Source: Streptomyces sp. HM190 (GTDB lineage Bacteria > Actinomycetota > Actinomycetes > Streptomycetales > Streptomycetaceae). From it: DNA of 64,000 bases. The stretch lies in the NCBI RefSeq assembly GCF_009857135.1, contig NZ_CP047318.1, positions 2,790,001 through 2,854,000 of the forward strand, given 5' to 3'. Each line of letters begins with the position of its first letter. The stretch's first letter is position 1. Shown piece after piece: positions 1 to 7,565 of the stretch. The position numbers and the translations under genes are program-made. The notes beneath the pieces were generated by a model that worked only from the letters and a program-made list of their open reading frames with translations, was not told where the DNA came from and did not search any database.

Positions 1-31
1 ATCGTCCGAACACCTCTCGACGCATCACTCA

Positions 32-304
32 TCACCCTCCGCGCCGCTCCTCCAATCCGAGCAGCTTCCACAGTTCCGCCGTCGGCACACGTACCGTCCG
101 ACCCAACGTGAGCGTGCGGACCGGGAAGGACCCGTTGCGGATCAGCTCGTACGCCTTGTCACGGCCGATCCCCAGGGCACGCCCAGCAGTTGTCACGTTG
201 ACCGTGGCCGGAAGAGACAGGAGCTCCTCCAGGCTCATCGCCCCGGCCGAAACCTGCCCGCCCGCTTCCTGAGCAGTCATTTCGTTGGTCGCAATCTCCC
301 CCAC
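32..304 (-). CDS. Excisionase-like helix-turn-helix protein (AICE xis)
   Basis: This is a 90-residue protein with a MerR/excisionase-type winged HTH. Residues about 38-80 carry the TAGRALGIGRDKAYELI helix-turn-helix followed by RNGSFPVRTLTLGRT and RVPTAELWKLL, the usual layout of recombination directionality factors and plasmid Xis proteins. It probably binds attachment-site arms and steers the adjacent integrase toward excision, or acts as a small repressor. It is divergent from the integrase gene, with 130 bp between them, whereas xis and int often share an operon. The start is uncertain: GTG at 304 gives 90 aa and ATG at 280 gives 82 aa, and neither has a well placed ribosome site. The family call is firm; the role as Xis is inferred from the neighbour. 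Confidence 0.75.
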   Translation of the reverse strand: MGEIATNEMTAQEAGGQVSAGAMSLEELLSLPATVNVTTAGRALGIGRDKAYELIRNGSFPVRTLTLGRTVRVPTAELWKLLGLEERRGG

Positions 305-434
305 GCCAACTTGTAGGCGACTTTACAACAGTGTCCGACAGCCCCAGCAAGATCGAGAGAGAGCAAGCAAGACACGTACGGACACGTGCGTACAACGGCG
401 ACCGGCAGCGAGCCAGTTGATAGCAGGGGGTCGG
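305..434. promoter_or_regulatory. Divergent control region between xis-like gene and integrase
   Basis: This 130-bp divergent region holds an inverted repeat GTACG (376-380) / CGTAC (389-393) and the near-direct repeat GACACGTACG / GACACGTGCG (371-390). These could bind the HTH protein encoded to the left. No convincing -10/-35 pair was recognised, so the operator role is a guess from position and symmetry. Confidence 0.3.
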
Positions 435-683
435 ATGTTCTCGCCGAGCTACTACCGGCGATGCCAGTGCAAGGGGCCACTCAAGGACAAGGACGGCAAG
501 CCCGTCCTCGACGCCGACGGCAACCCCAAGATCGGCTCTATCGGCACAACATGCCCCAAGCTGGGGAAGGGACACGGGACCTGGGCGTTCTACTTCGAGC
601 TGGAAGCAGGCGAGGGAGGCAAGCGCCAGCGCGTACGCCGCGGCGGCTTCGCCACCAAGGACGACGCGAAGAAGAAGGCTAAG
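435..683 (+). pseudogene. Tyrosine integrase, 5' part (split by IS)
   Basis: These 83 codons encode the N-terminal arm-type domain of an integrase. There is a Cys-containing start (YRRCQCKGPL), then CPKLGKGHGTWAFYFELE and RVRRGGFATKDDAKKKAK, the pattern of actinobacterial integrative-element integrases. ATG at 435 follows a GGGGG ribosome site. The coding frame runs straight into the IS end and stops at 690-692, after two IS-derived codons. The other part resumes in frame at 1984. Joined across one copy of CTAAG the protein reads ...KKKAKELYDAATAG... and would be about 627 residues, so the gene was intact before the insertion. Confidence 0.88.
679..683. repeat. Target-site duplication CTAAG, left copy
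   Basis: CTAAG immediately precedes the left inverted repeat of the IS, and the same five bases follow the right one at 1979-1983. Deleting 684-1983 restores the integrase reading frame exactly. Confidence 0.85.
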
Positions 684-749
684 AACTCCTAACGAAATGA
701 TCTTCGAGGTGGTTGGATCACTCCGGGACCGATGATCCGGAGGTGTGGG

Positions 750-1570
750 GTGGCGCGGCCGAAGCCGTGGGAAGTCGATGACGACCTGTGGGCGGTGATC
801 GAGCCGCTGTTGCCCAGGGTTGAGCGTCGGGCTCGACATCCGGGGCGCAAGCGGCACCCGGACCGGCTGGTGTTTCAGGGCATCTTGTTCGTGCTGCACA
901 CCGGGATCGCATGGGAACACCTTCCGCAGGAACTCGGCTTCGGCTCCGGCATGACGTGCTGGCGCCGCCTGGCCGAATGGACCAAGGCGGGTGTCTGGCC
1001 CCGGCTGCACGAGGTACTTCTCGCCAAGCTCCGCAGCGCGAACGCCCTGGACTTCTCCCGCGCGGCGGTCGACGGCTCCCACATCCGCGCGTTAAAGGGG
1101 GCTCCAAGACGGGACGAAGCCCTGTCGACCGGGGCAGGACGGGCAGCAAACACCACCTGATCACCGACGCGACCGGCATCCCACTCGCCGCCACCCTGAC
1201 CGGCGGCAATCGCAACGACGTCACCCAGCTGATCCCGCTGCTTGAGGCCGTACCACCGGTGCGGGGCAAGCGCGGCCGGCCCCGGCACCGCCCAGACGTG
1301 GTGCTCGGAGACCGCGGCTACGACCACGACAAGTACCGCCGTCTGGTCTGGGACCTCGGCGTGAAGCCGCAGATCGCCCGACGGGGCACCGAACACGGTT
1401 CCGGGCTCGGCAAACAACGATGGGTCGTGGAGCGCGCGTTCGCCCACCTGCACTGGTTCCGCCGCCTGCGGATCCGCTGGGAGATCCGCGACGACATCCA
1501 CGAAGCCTTCCTCAGCCTCGCTTGCAGCATCATCTGCTGGCGACGGCTGAAGAAGCTCCGGCCTCTTTAA
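750..1570 (+). CDS. IS5-family transposase, read via -1 frameshift
   Basis: This is a DDE transposase in two overlapping frames. The first frame runs from about 750 to 1160 and carries the DUF4096-type N-terminal domain (KPWEVDDDLWAVIEPLLP, then GIAWEHLPQELGFGSGMTC). The second continues with GGSKTGRSPVDRGRTGSKHHLI and ends at 1570 with ERAFAHLHWFRRLRIRWE. The switch fits a -1 slip on the TTAAAGGGGGC run near 1092-1102. The run is G/A-rich as in the other two IS elements of this window, so it is probably programmed rather than decay. GTG at 750 follows CCGGAGG; an upstream ATG at 732 is in the same frame. Asp and Glu catalytic residues appear intact, so the element may be active. Confidence 0.85.
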
Positions 1571-1900
1571 CTATCGGTGTCCTGGGCAGCCCTGAAGCCG
1601 CGATCCTGGATCACCGGGAAGACGCGCTGTGTAGCGGCGATCCAGGCGTCGACCTCGGCATGATGACCTGATCGCGCTGATCAGCGCCTCGATCACGTCC
1701 AGCTTCGGCTTACCGACGTTCCGGCTGAGCTCGTCCATCGACACCTCTTGGTACGACATGACCAGCTGCCACCAGAACCGCATGAGGAAGCGGCACTCCT
1801 GCGGGTCACGATCGTCTGCGAGGCGGTCATGAATGACCCTCTGGACGCGCCGCCGCTGCTCGTCGTCACGGAAGCCGGTGTTGAGGTCAGTCAGGGTCAC
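1567..1900 (-). pseudogene. Passenger-like ORF inside the IS, probably frameshifted
   Basis: Read leftward from GTG at 1900, the frame gives LTDLNTGFRDDEQRRRVQRV, then RFWWQLVMSYQEVSMDELSR and DVIEALISA. Near 1670 the same frame turns into an arginine-rich tail. The +1 frame instead gives GHHAEVDAWIAATQRVFPVI and ends AAQDTDS with a stop at 1567-1569, overlapping the transposase stop. The smooth protein-like sequence across two frames suggests a small gene of about 110 residues with one indel. I do not recognise the family. It lies wholly within the IS inverted repeats, so it is either a passenger gene or a trapped fragment. Confidence 0.4.
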
Positions 1901-1978
1901 GCCCGGACACTAGCAACCGCGTTCGCCCACGCCCCCGGCGTGGACCTCAAGTCCACGTTGGGCATTCCGATAGGAGTT

Positions 1979-3618
1979 CTAAGGAGCTGTACGACGCCGC
2001 CACCGCTGGCACCGACGTGCTGTCCGACGAGAAGTGCGGCGACTTCTTCCTGCGCTGGATCAAGGCGAAGAAGTCCCTCGCTCGCACCACTCGCCACGGC
2101 TACGAAGAGCACATCACCAACTACCTCGTCCCTCACCTCGGCCACATCAAGCGCCGTGACCTCAAGGTGAGTCACCTAGACCGGATGTACGACGCGATCG
2201 AGAAGGAGAACGCCGAGCGCATCCTCCACCGTCTCCGCGTCGATCAGCTCCAGAAGGAACGCGACGACGCGCACCGGGCCTGGGTGAAGGCGGCCGGGAA
2301 GAAGGAGGAGCGCCGCGCCGCCCGTCGAGCGTTCCTCGACGCGAACGCGGCCCTCCGCGAGGGCAAGAAGGGGCTGCGGAAGGTCACCTCCGCCGCCACC
2401 ATGCATCGCATCAACGACACCCTCAGCTCGGCGCTCTCCTGGGGGATCAAGCGCGAGCAGGCATTCGCCAGGAACTGGGCGCAGCTCGTGGAGCTACCGC
2501 CGGTCACCCGGCCGAAGCCACTCGTCTGGACGCCCGAGCGCGTCGAGCACTGGAAGCGCACCGGCGAGAAGCCCGGCCCGGTCATGGTCTGGACACCGGA
2601 GCTGACCGGTCAGTTCCTCGACTTCGTCAAGAGCGACTGGCTCTACGAGCTGTGGCACAGCTTCATCTTCCTCGGCCCCCGACGCGGCGAGATGGCCGCG
2701 CTGCCGTGGACGGAGGTCAGCACAGACGCCCTCTGGCTGCGGATCTCCCAGCAGATCGTGGAGGTCGCCTACGAGCTGTACGGCGAAGCGCCGAAGGCCG
2801 ACAGCGTCCGCACCCTGTCGCTGAGCCTGGAGTCCGCCAACAACCTGGTCAATTTCCGCGCGAAGCAGGAACAGAAGCGCCAGGAGTGGGGAGACGCCTA
2901 CGTCGAGACCGGCCGCGTATGGGCGCACGAGAACGGGGAGGCACTGCACCCCGACTGGATATCCCGACGCTTCACCCGCCTCGTGGAGCTGTCCGGCCTG
3001 CCGCCGGTCCGTCTGCACGACCTGCGTCACCTCGCCGCCACCCTCTCTCTGCTCGCTGGGAACGACATCAAGGTGGTCCAGGAGAAGCTGGGGCACTCCT
3101 CGCGCCAGATCACCTCCGACACCTACACCAGCGTGCTGCCCGAGATGATGCGGGCCGAGGCCGAGTCGGTCATGGCCGTCGTCCCCCGCGACGTCCCCTT
3201 CGAGGTGCGCACGCCTCTGGCGATCCCCGAGACGGCCTGGCAGGGCGACATCGCCGTCTTCTTCGCCCACGGCGCGCGGCAGTCAGGTGCCACCTGGGCT
3301 GTGGGAGCTCAGGCCCAACCGGAATCCGATCTTCTCGGCATGATCACACTGGCCGGCCGCAGCCAGGACGACGCGGCCAACGCGGCCGTGAAATGGATAC
3401 GTGATCACTGCACCGCGAACGATCTTGAGCTGGTTCGAGTGGAGAACTTCAACGACCGGTATCCGGAAGAGCAGCGGCCGGACTTCTCGCTCACACGCTT
3501 CACGATCGCCCGCTCCGAAGCCCCGGGCCTGGACGGCTGGGCTCTGCCGACAGGCCTGCCGCCCGCAGCGGCCCGGGCCGCTCGCCGGACTCCGAACGGG
3601 CGTCGGAAGGCGGCGTGA
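1979..3618 (+). pseudogene. Tyrosine integrase, 3' part with catalytic domain
   Basis: This is the larger part of the IS-split integrase. The core-binding domain (AKKSLARTTRHGYEEHITN) is followed by a coiled, charged stretch of about 60 residues, then the catalytic domain. Visible are the first Arg box (FLGPRRGEMAALPW), HDLRHLAATL with the H-x-x-R pair, LGHSS, and TSDTY with the probable nucleophile Tyr. A C-terminal extension of about 130 residues beyond the Tyr is unusual and ends RTPNGRRKAA. An ORF from GTG 2017 could still make a protein without the arm domain, but it has no evident ribosome site. The gene ends about 150 bp from the tRNA 3' end, the usual place for an element that integrates into a tRNA. 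Confidence 0.88.
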
Positions 3619-3630
3619 GGGTCCCTCTGC

Positions 3631-3670
3631 CCACTGGATCGCCCCGCGTCCACTACGCGTCCACTGGATC
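3631..3670. repeat. Direct repeats CCACTGGATC beyond the integrase
   Basis: CCACTGGATC occurs at 3631-3640 and again at 3661-3670, exactly 30 bp apart. GCGTCCACT is also repeated between them. The position between int and the tRNA suits integrase or Xis arm-binding sites. No binding data are available from sequence alone. Confidence 0.4.
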
Positions 3671-3688
3671 TTGGTCTGATCGAATGAA

Positions 3689-3720
3689 CGAGGGCCGCCA
3701 CTCTGGAGTGGCGGCCCTCG
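3689..3720 (+). terminator. Strong hairpin after the integrase
   Basis: A perfect 14-bp stem (CGAGGGCCGCCACT, loop CTGG, then its complement) lies 70 bp after the integrase stop. It has no long U-run but is a typical high-GC actinobacterial terminator. It could serve both the integrase and the leftward tRNA transcript. Confidence 0.7.
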
Positions 3721-3766
3721 CTCTCACGTTTCTGCAGGTAGAAACGGTCCTGCATCCACCTGCGAC

Positions 3767-3843
3767 TGGTGGGGCGGGTGGGACTCGAACCCACGGCCGA
3801 CGGATTATGAGTCCGCTGCTCTAACCGGCTGAGCTACCGCCCC
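3767..3843 (-). tRNA. tRNA with CAT anticodon (elongator Met, or Ile2); attachment site
   Basis: On the minus strand the gene starts GGGGCGGTAGCTCAGC and folds into a full cloverleaf. The acceptor GGGGCGG pairs with CCGCCCC, the T-arm is GGGTTCGAGTCCC, and the anticodon loop is CTCATAA. CCA is encoded (3767-3769). The CAT anticodon with this loop fits elongator tRNA-Met. A lysidine-modified tRNA-Ile2 cannot be excluded by eye. Its 3' end faces the integrase, so the attachment core probably overlaps the 3' half. The matching second copy would lie left of position 1. Confidence 0.9.
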
Positions 3844-4021
3844 GTGCGGTGTGTCGCGCACATGTGTGCGCGCCGTCTGCCGCAGCATAGCCGCTCATAC
3901 GATCTCCTGCTTCGGATGGTCGACTTCACGCGTGCGCTTCTTGACCATGGAGACCACGAGGCGGACCACACGGTTCCCCCGGACATGAAAAAGGACCCCA
4001 GCGGGGCCCTCGTTCAGGCTG

Positions 4022-4094
4022 CTCCCCCGACTGGACTCGAACCAGTAACCTGCCGGTTAACAGCCGGCTGCTCTGCCAATTGAGCTACGGAGGA
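4022..4094 (-). tRNA. tRNA-Asn (GTT), copy 1
   Basis: On the minus strand the gene starts TCCTCCGTAGCTCAATTGGC. The anticodon arm GCCGG-CTGTTAA-CCGGC gives anticodon GTT, and the T-arm is CTGGTTCGAGTCCAG. CCA is not encoded. It is identical to the copy 78 bp upstream. Confidence 0.93.
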
Positions 4095-4099
4095 CCGAG

Positions 4100-4172
4100 C
4101 TCCCCCGACTGGACTCGAACCAGTAACCTGCCGGTTAACAGCCGGCTGCTCTGCCAATTGAGCTACGGAGGA
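4100..4172 (-). tRNA. tRNA-Asn (GTT), copy 2
   Basis: This is a second, identical 73-nt tRNA-Asn on the minus strand, separated from the first by five bases. The two were probably made by tandem duplication and are transcribed as one precursor toward the tRNA(CAT). Confidence 0.93.
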
Positions 4173-4348
4173 ATGCCTCGTTGCATCGAACGTACCTACC
4201 TGGGTATCCGCCAGGGGGCGTGCGCTCGCTGCGACACATACATTAGCGCAAGCTGGGGGGTGCTCCGCCAATCGGTATCCCCCCGCGCCCGCCGCCCGCG
4301 CAGGGCAACGCAAGGGACCGACGCACACGTAAGGGAAGGGTGGCCGCC

Positions 4349-4654
4349 ATGCGCTATCGGCTCACGTTCGTTGCCGGACTGGCCCTGGGGTACGTGCTGG
4401 GCACACGCGCCGGGCGCGAGCGTTACGAACAGCTGAAGAAGTCCGCCCGGCAGTTCGCACAGAACCCGGCCGTGCGCAACACCGCGGAGTCGGCCGCCCA
4501 GCAGGGGCGCGTCTTCGCCGGCAAGGCGTACCACGTGGTCAGTGAGAAGGTCGGCGACCGGGTGCCGGAGTCCGTCGCCGGGCGGGTCCGCTCGCTGCGG
4601 GAACGCAACGCGAACGGCGCGCGACCGGACGACTGGGGCACCAGCGCCACCTAG
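4349..4654 (+). CDS. YtxH-like small membrane-anchored protein
   Basis: This 101-residue protein has one N-terminal hydrophobic segment (LTFVAGLALGYVLGTRAGR, residues about 4-22), which contains the GYVLGTRAGRERYEQL signature of YtxH/DUF948-type proteins. A basic, helical tail follows. The function is unknown; it probably sits in the membrane with a cytoplasmic helical domain. ATG at 4349 is preferred because AAGGGAAGG lies about 9 nt upstream, whereas GTG at 4340 would overlap that site. The TAG stop (4652-4654) lies inside the CTAG target duplication of the downstream IS, so the coding sequence was preserved while its natural terminator was pushed 941 bp away. Confidence 0.8.
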   Translation: MRYRLTFVAGLALGYVLGTRAGRERYEQLKKSARQFAQNPAVRNTAESAAQQGRVFAGKAYHVVSEKVGDRVPESVAGRVRSLRERNANGARPDDWGTSAT

Positions 4655-5595
4655 GGCGTGTATCGAATGTGCTGGTCACAGCCATTCATTGATGGCCGCT
4701 ACGAGGACGGTCGCCTCGTAGCGGACCGCGAGCTTGTCGTACCTCGTGGCCACGGCCCGGTGCCTTTTGAGGCGGTTGATGCCGCATTCGACCGCGTGCC
4801 GAGCCTTGTAGTCCTGCGGGTCGAACTTCGGCGGTCGGCCGCCGCGCGAGCCGCGTTTCTTGCGGTTGCGGGCCTGGTCGGCCTTGTCCGGGATGGTGCA
4901 GCGGATCCTGCGCTGCCGCAGGTAAGCGCGGTTCTTCCGGGAGGCGTACGCCTTGTCGGCGCGCACACGATCGGGCCGGGTGCGCGGCCTGCCTGGGCCA
5001 AGACGCGGGACGCGGATCTTGTTCAGGACAGGCTCGAACTGCGGGGAGTCGCCCCGCTGGCCGGCCGTGATCACGATGGACATGGGCTTCTGGCCTTGTT
5101 CGACGGCCAGGTGCAGCTTGGTGGTCAGGCCACCGCGCGAGCGGCCGAGGCCGTGGTCGTCGGGCTCGACGCCGACGCCGCCGGGCGGCTCCTTCTGCAG
5201 CTCCCCTTTTTCCTTGCCCCGGCGGCGTGCTGGTGGGCCCGACACACCGTGGAGTCGACGTTGATGTCCCAGGTGATCAGCTCTTTCGCGTCGGCCCGGG
5301 CCTGGAGCGCGGTGAAGATCCGATGCCAGGTGCCGTCCCGCTGCCACCGCCGGAACAAGTCGTACGCCCGGCCCCACGGCCCGTACTCGGCGGGCAGGTC
5401 CCGCCACGGAACGCCAGTACGGACCCGGAACCGTATGCCGTCGATCAGCTGCCGCCTGGCCCACGTCGGCGGCCGTCCGGGCTTCTTGCCCTTCGGCAAC
5501 AGCGGTTCCAGCACCGCCCATTGCGCGTCCGTCAGATCTCCACGTGCCACGAAGCAAGATCATCTCACGTTCAAGATCCACTTTCGACACACACC
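4655..5595 (-). mobile_element. IS5-family insertion sequence after the YtxH-like gene
   Basis: This is a 941-bp element. The left end GGCGTGTATCGAA and the complement of the right end GGTGTGTGTCGAA match at 11 of 13 positions. It is flanked by CTAG at 4651-4654 and 5596-5599, which fits the YTAR-type four-base target of the IS5 group. It contains a single minus-strand transposase gene. The target is the junction between the YtxH stop codon and a palindromic repeat. Confidence 0.87.
4676..5550 (-). CDS. IS5-family transposase, read via -1 frameshift
   Basis: This transposase is encoded in two frames. The first (5550 to about 5150) gives [20 protein letters not shown], then [15 protein letters not shown] and [18 protein letters not shown]. 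The second continues [20 protein letters not shown], then [11 protein letters not shown], and ends [20 protein letters not shown]. The overlap sits on an AGGAAAAAGGGG run, a good -1 slip site. D, D and E catalytic positions appear present and no other disruption is visible, so it is probably a working element recently arrived. It faces the YtxH-like gene. Confidence 0.87.
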
Positions 5596-5659
5596 CTAGT
5601 GCCGCGGCAGGCAACGTTTGCCCGGCGACGGCGCAAACGTTGCCCGTCGCGGCACTAGG
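5596..5659. repeat. Palindromic repeat with CTAG ends; displaced terminator
   Basis: Two 26-base arms beginning CTAGTGCCGCG and ending GGCAACGTTTGC are inverted around a 10-12 nt loop, with only two or three mismatches. The arms can form a long stem-loop. I believe this type of GCAAACGTTGC palindrome recurs between genes in Streptomyces. It would have stood directly after the YtxH-like stop codon before the IS inserted at its CTAG base. Confidence 0.65.
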
Positions 5660-5955
5660 GTCCGCCGTGCGGGCCACCCCTGGGCCGCGGGGCTCGGCAC
5701 GCGCATCGACAGGCGTCAGTGCCGTAGCCCGAAGCCGGGATGATCCAGACGACAGACCCGGGCCCCACCGGGGCCCAGCGACACCGACCGGCCCCGGCGG
5801 GACGCCGGGGCCGAAGAGAGTTCCGCTCGTGTGCCGGACGCCGGCCCATCGTGGCCGGTCGTGCTGTCGGTCGGGCCGCCGGTCCTGTCCCCGGCGGGTC
5901 CCGGCCCTCGTTCCGCGGCACGCCACACCCCTGACCGTGCGGCAGAATTTCTGCC
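5660..5955. other. Non-coding stretch with two GC hairpins before the sugar kinase
   Basis: I see no credible gene in this interval. It holds a 7-bp hairpin (GGGCCCC 5760-5766 / GGGGCCC 5770-5776) and a perfect 10-bp hairpin (GGCCCCGGCG 5790-5799 / CGCCGGGGCC 5803-5812). Both lie 140-200 bp before the kinase start. They may be terminators for read-through from the left or part of a structured leader. Confidence 0.45.
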
Positions 5956-7410
5956 ATGGGGATAGTCGCCGGGCTTGATAGTTCGCCCGAATTTACGCGC
6001 ATTGTCGTCTGTGACTCGGACACAGGGGCCATGCTCAGGCAGGGGTATGCCCCACACCCGGTGGAGCCCGCGCCGAACGGGGGGCGTCCCTCGGACGTCG
6101 ATCCGCAGGCGTGGCTGCTGTCCCTGGGGGAGGCGGCCGGCGGCGGGCTGCTGGAGGGCGTGCAGGCGATCGGGGTGTCGGCGCAGCAGAACGGGCTGAT
6201 CGCGCTGGACGCGCAGGGCAACGCCGTGCGCCCGGCGATGGTCGGCGGTGACAAGCGTGCCCAGGTCGCCGCGGCGGACCTCATCGACGCGCTCGGGGGT
6301 CGCGGCGCGTGGGCGGAGGCCGTGGGGTGCGTGCCGGGGGCCGCGCAGCCGGTGACGAAGCTGCGCTGGATGAGCCGTACGGAGCCGGACGCGGCCATGC
6401 GGACGGCGGTGCTGCTCCAGGCGCACGACTGGCTGGTCTGGCAGCTGCTCGGGCGGCCCGTGCGGCGGACCACCGACCGGGGCGGCGCCTCCGGCACCGG
6501 GTACTGGAACGCGGCGACCGGCCAGTACCGGACCGACCTCGTCGAGATGGCGCTCGGCCACCAGGTCATGCTCCCCGAGGTGCTGGGCCCCTCGGACGCC
6601 GCCGGTACGACGCCGGAGGGGCTCCTCATCTCCGCCGGCACCGGCGAGACCATGGCCGCGGCGTTCGGCCTCGGCATCGGGCTCGGTGACGCGGTGGTGT
6701 CGCTGGGCGCCAGCGGGTCCGTGATGGCCGTGCACACCGAGGCGCTCGTCGACTCCTCGGGGATGATCACCTCGCTGGCCGACGCCACGGGGATGCATCT
6801 GCCGGTCGTGACCACGCTCAACGCGGTACGGGCGCTGCGCGGCGCCGCCGAGATGCTCGGGGTGCCGGATCTGGAAGGGCTGTCCGATCTGGCGCTGAAG
6901 TCGACACCGGGGTCGCACGGGCTGGTGCTGCTGCCGTATCTGGAGGGTGAGCGCACGCCGAACCTGCCGCACACGGCGGGGACGCTGGCCGGGCTGCGGC
7001 GGGAGTCGATGAGGCCGGAGCACTTCGCGCGGGCCGCGTTCGAGGGCATGCTGTGCGGGCTCGCGGACGCGCTCGACGTGCTGCGGGGGCGCGGCGTCGA
7101 CGTGCGGCGGATCTTCATGCTGGGTGCGGCGGCTGGACTGCCCGCGGTGCAGGCGGCGGCGCCCGCGCTGTTCGGGGTGCAGGTGGTCGTGCCGCAGCCC
7201 GCGGACTACGCGGCGGTCGGCGCCGCGCGGCAGGCGGCCTGGGCGCTCGGGGTGTCCCAGGGCACGCTCGACCCGCGCACGCCGCCGATGTGGCCGGGGG
7301 CGACCGCGCAGATCCTGGAGCCGGGCGAGGAACTGGCCGTGGGGCAGGCGGTGCGCCAGCAGTACGTGGCGGTGCGCGAACAGACGCACCCGGGGGCGTT
7401 CCGGGGCTGA
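5956..7410 (+). CDS. FGGY-family carbohydrate kinase, xylulokinase-like
   Basis: This 484-residue sugar kinase of the FGGY/ASKHA fold probably phosphorylates xylulose or a related ketose with ATP, feeding the pentose phosphate pathway. The N-terminal lobe starts with [19 protein letters not shown], a divergent phosphate-1 motif, and has [13 protein letters not shown]. The C-terminal lobe has [40 protein letters not shown] (typical of xylulokinases) and [15 protein letters not shown]. Length matches the family. The start ATG has no clear ribosome site, so translation may be leaderless. No pentose transport or isomerase genes are adjacent, so the substrate is not fixed by context. Confidence 0.85.
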   Translation: MGIVAGLDSSPEFTRIVVCDSDTGAMLRQGYAPHPVEPAPNGGRPSDVDPQAWLLSLGEAAGGGLLEGVQAIGVSAQQNGLIALDAQGNAVRPAMVGGDKRAQVAAADLIDALGGRGAWAEAVGCVPGAAQPVTKLRWMSRTEPDAAMRTAVLLQAHDWLVWQLLGRPVRRTTDRGGASGTGYWNAATGQYRTDLVEMALGHQVMLPEVLGPSDAAGTTPEGLLISAGTGETMAAAFGLGIGLGDAVVSLGASGSVMAVHTEALVDSSGMITSLADATGMHLPVVTTLNAVRALRGAAEMLGVPDLEGLSDLALKSTPGSHGLVLLPYLEGERTPNLPHTAGTLAGLRRESMRPEHFARAAFEGMLCGLADALDVLRGRGVDVRRIFMLGAAAGLPAVQAAAPALFGVQVVVPQPADYAAVGAARQAAWALGVSQGTLDPRTPPMWPGATAQILEPGEELAVGQAVRQQYVAVREQTHPGAFRG

Positions 7411-7565
7411 TCGTCCGGCGGGACGGTCCGCCCAGGCCGCGGCGGCCTCAAGGACTCGCCATCGATCCTTCACCGTTGGGTTAATTCGGTTGAGGTAACA
7501 CGGGTGGAGTGTTCGACGATGGGGGGTGGTGCATCCCGTCCATCGCCGAATCCGAGAGATCTCGC

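Larger units (their letters stand above)
684..1978 (+). mobile_element. IS5-family insertion sequence inside the integrase gene
   Basis: This is a 1,295-bp element. Its left end AACTCCTAACGAAATG (684-699) and the complement of its right end, AACTCCTATCGGAATG (1963-1978), match at 14 of 16 positions. It is flanked by CTAAG duplications. It carries one transposase read through a -1 frameshift, and about 390 bp of extra DNA between the transposase stop and the right end with an opposite-strand ORF. That extra DNA is unusual for a simple IS of this type and is bounded by the 7-mer inverted pair CTATCGG (1571-1577) / CCGATAG (1967-1973). Confidence 0.85.

Noticed and set aside
4014..4328. Minus-strand ORF with a repeated SSVAQLAEQPAVNRQ-type peptide
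   Set aside because: This is a translation of the two tandem tRNA-Asn genes, a well-known false gene.
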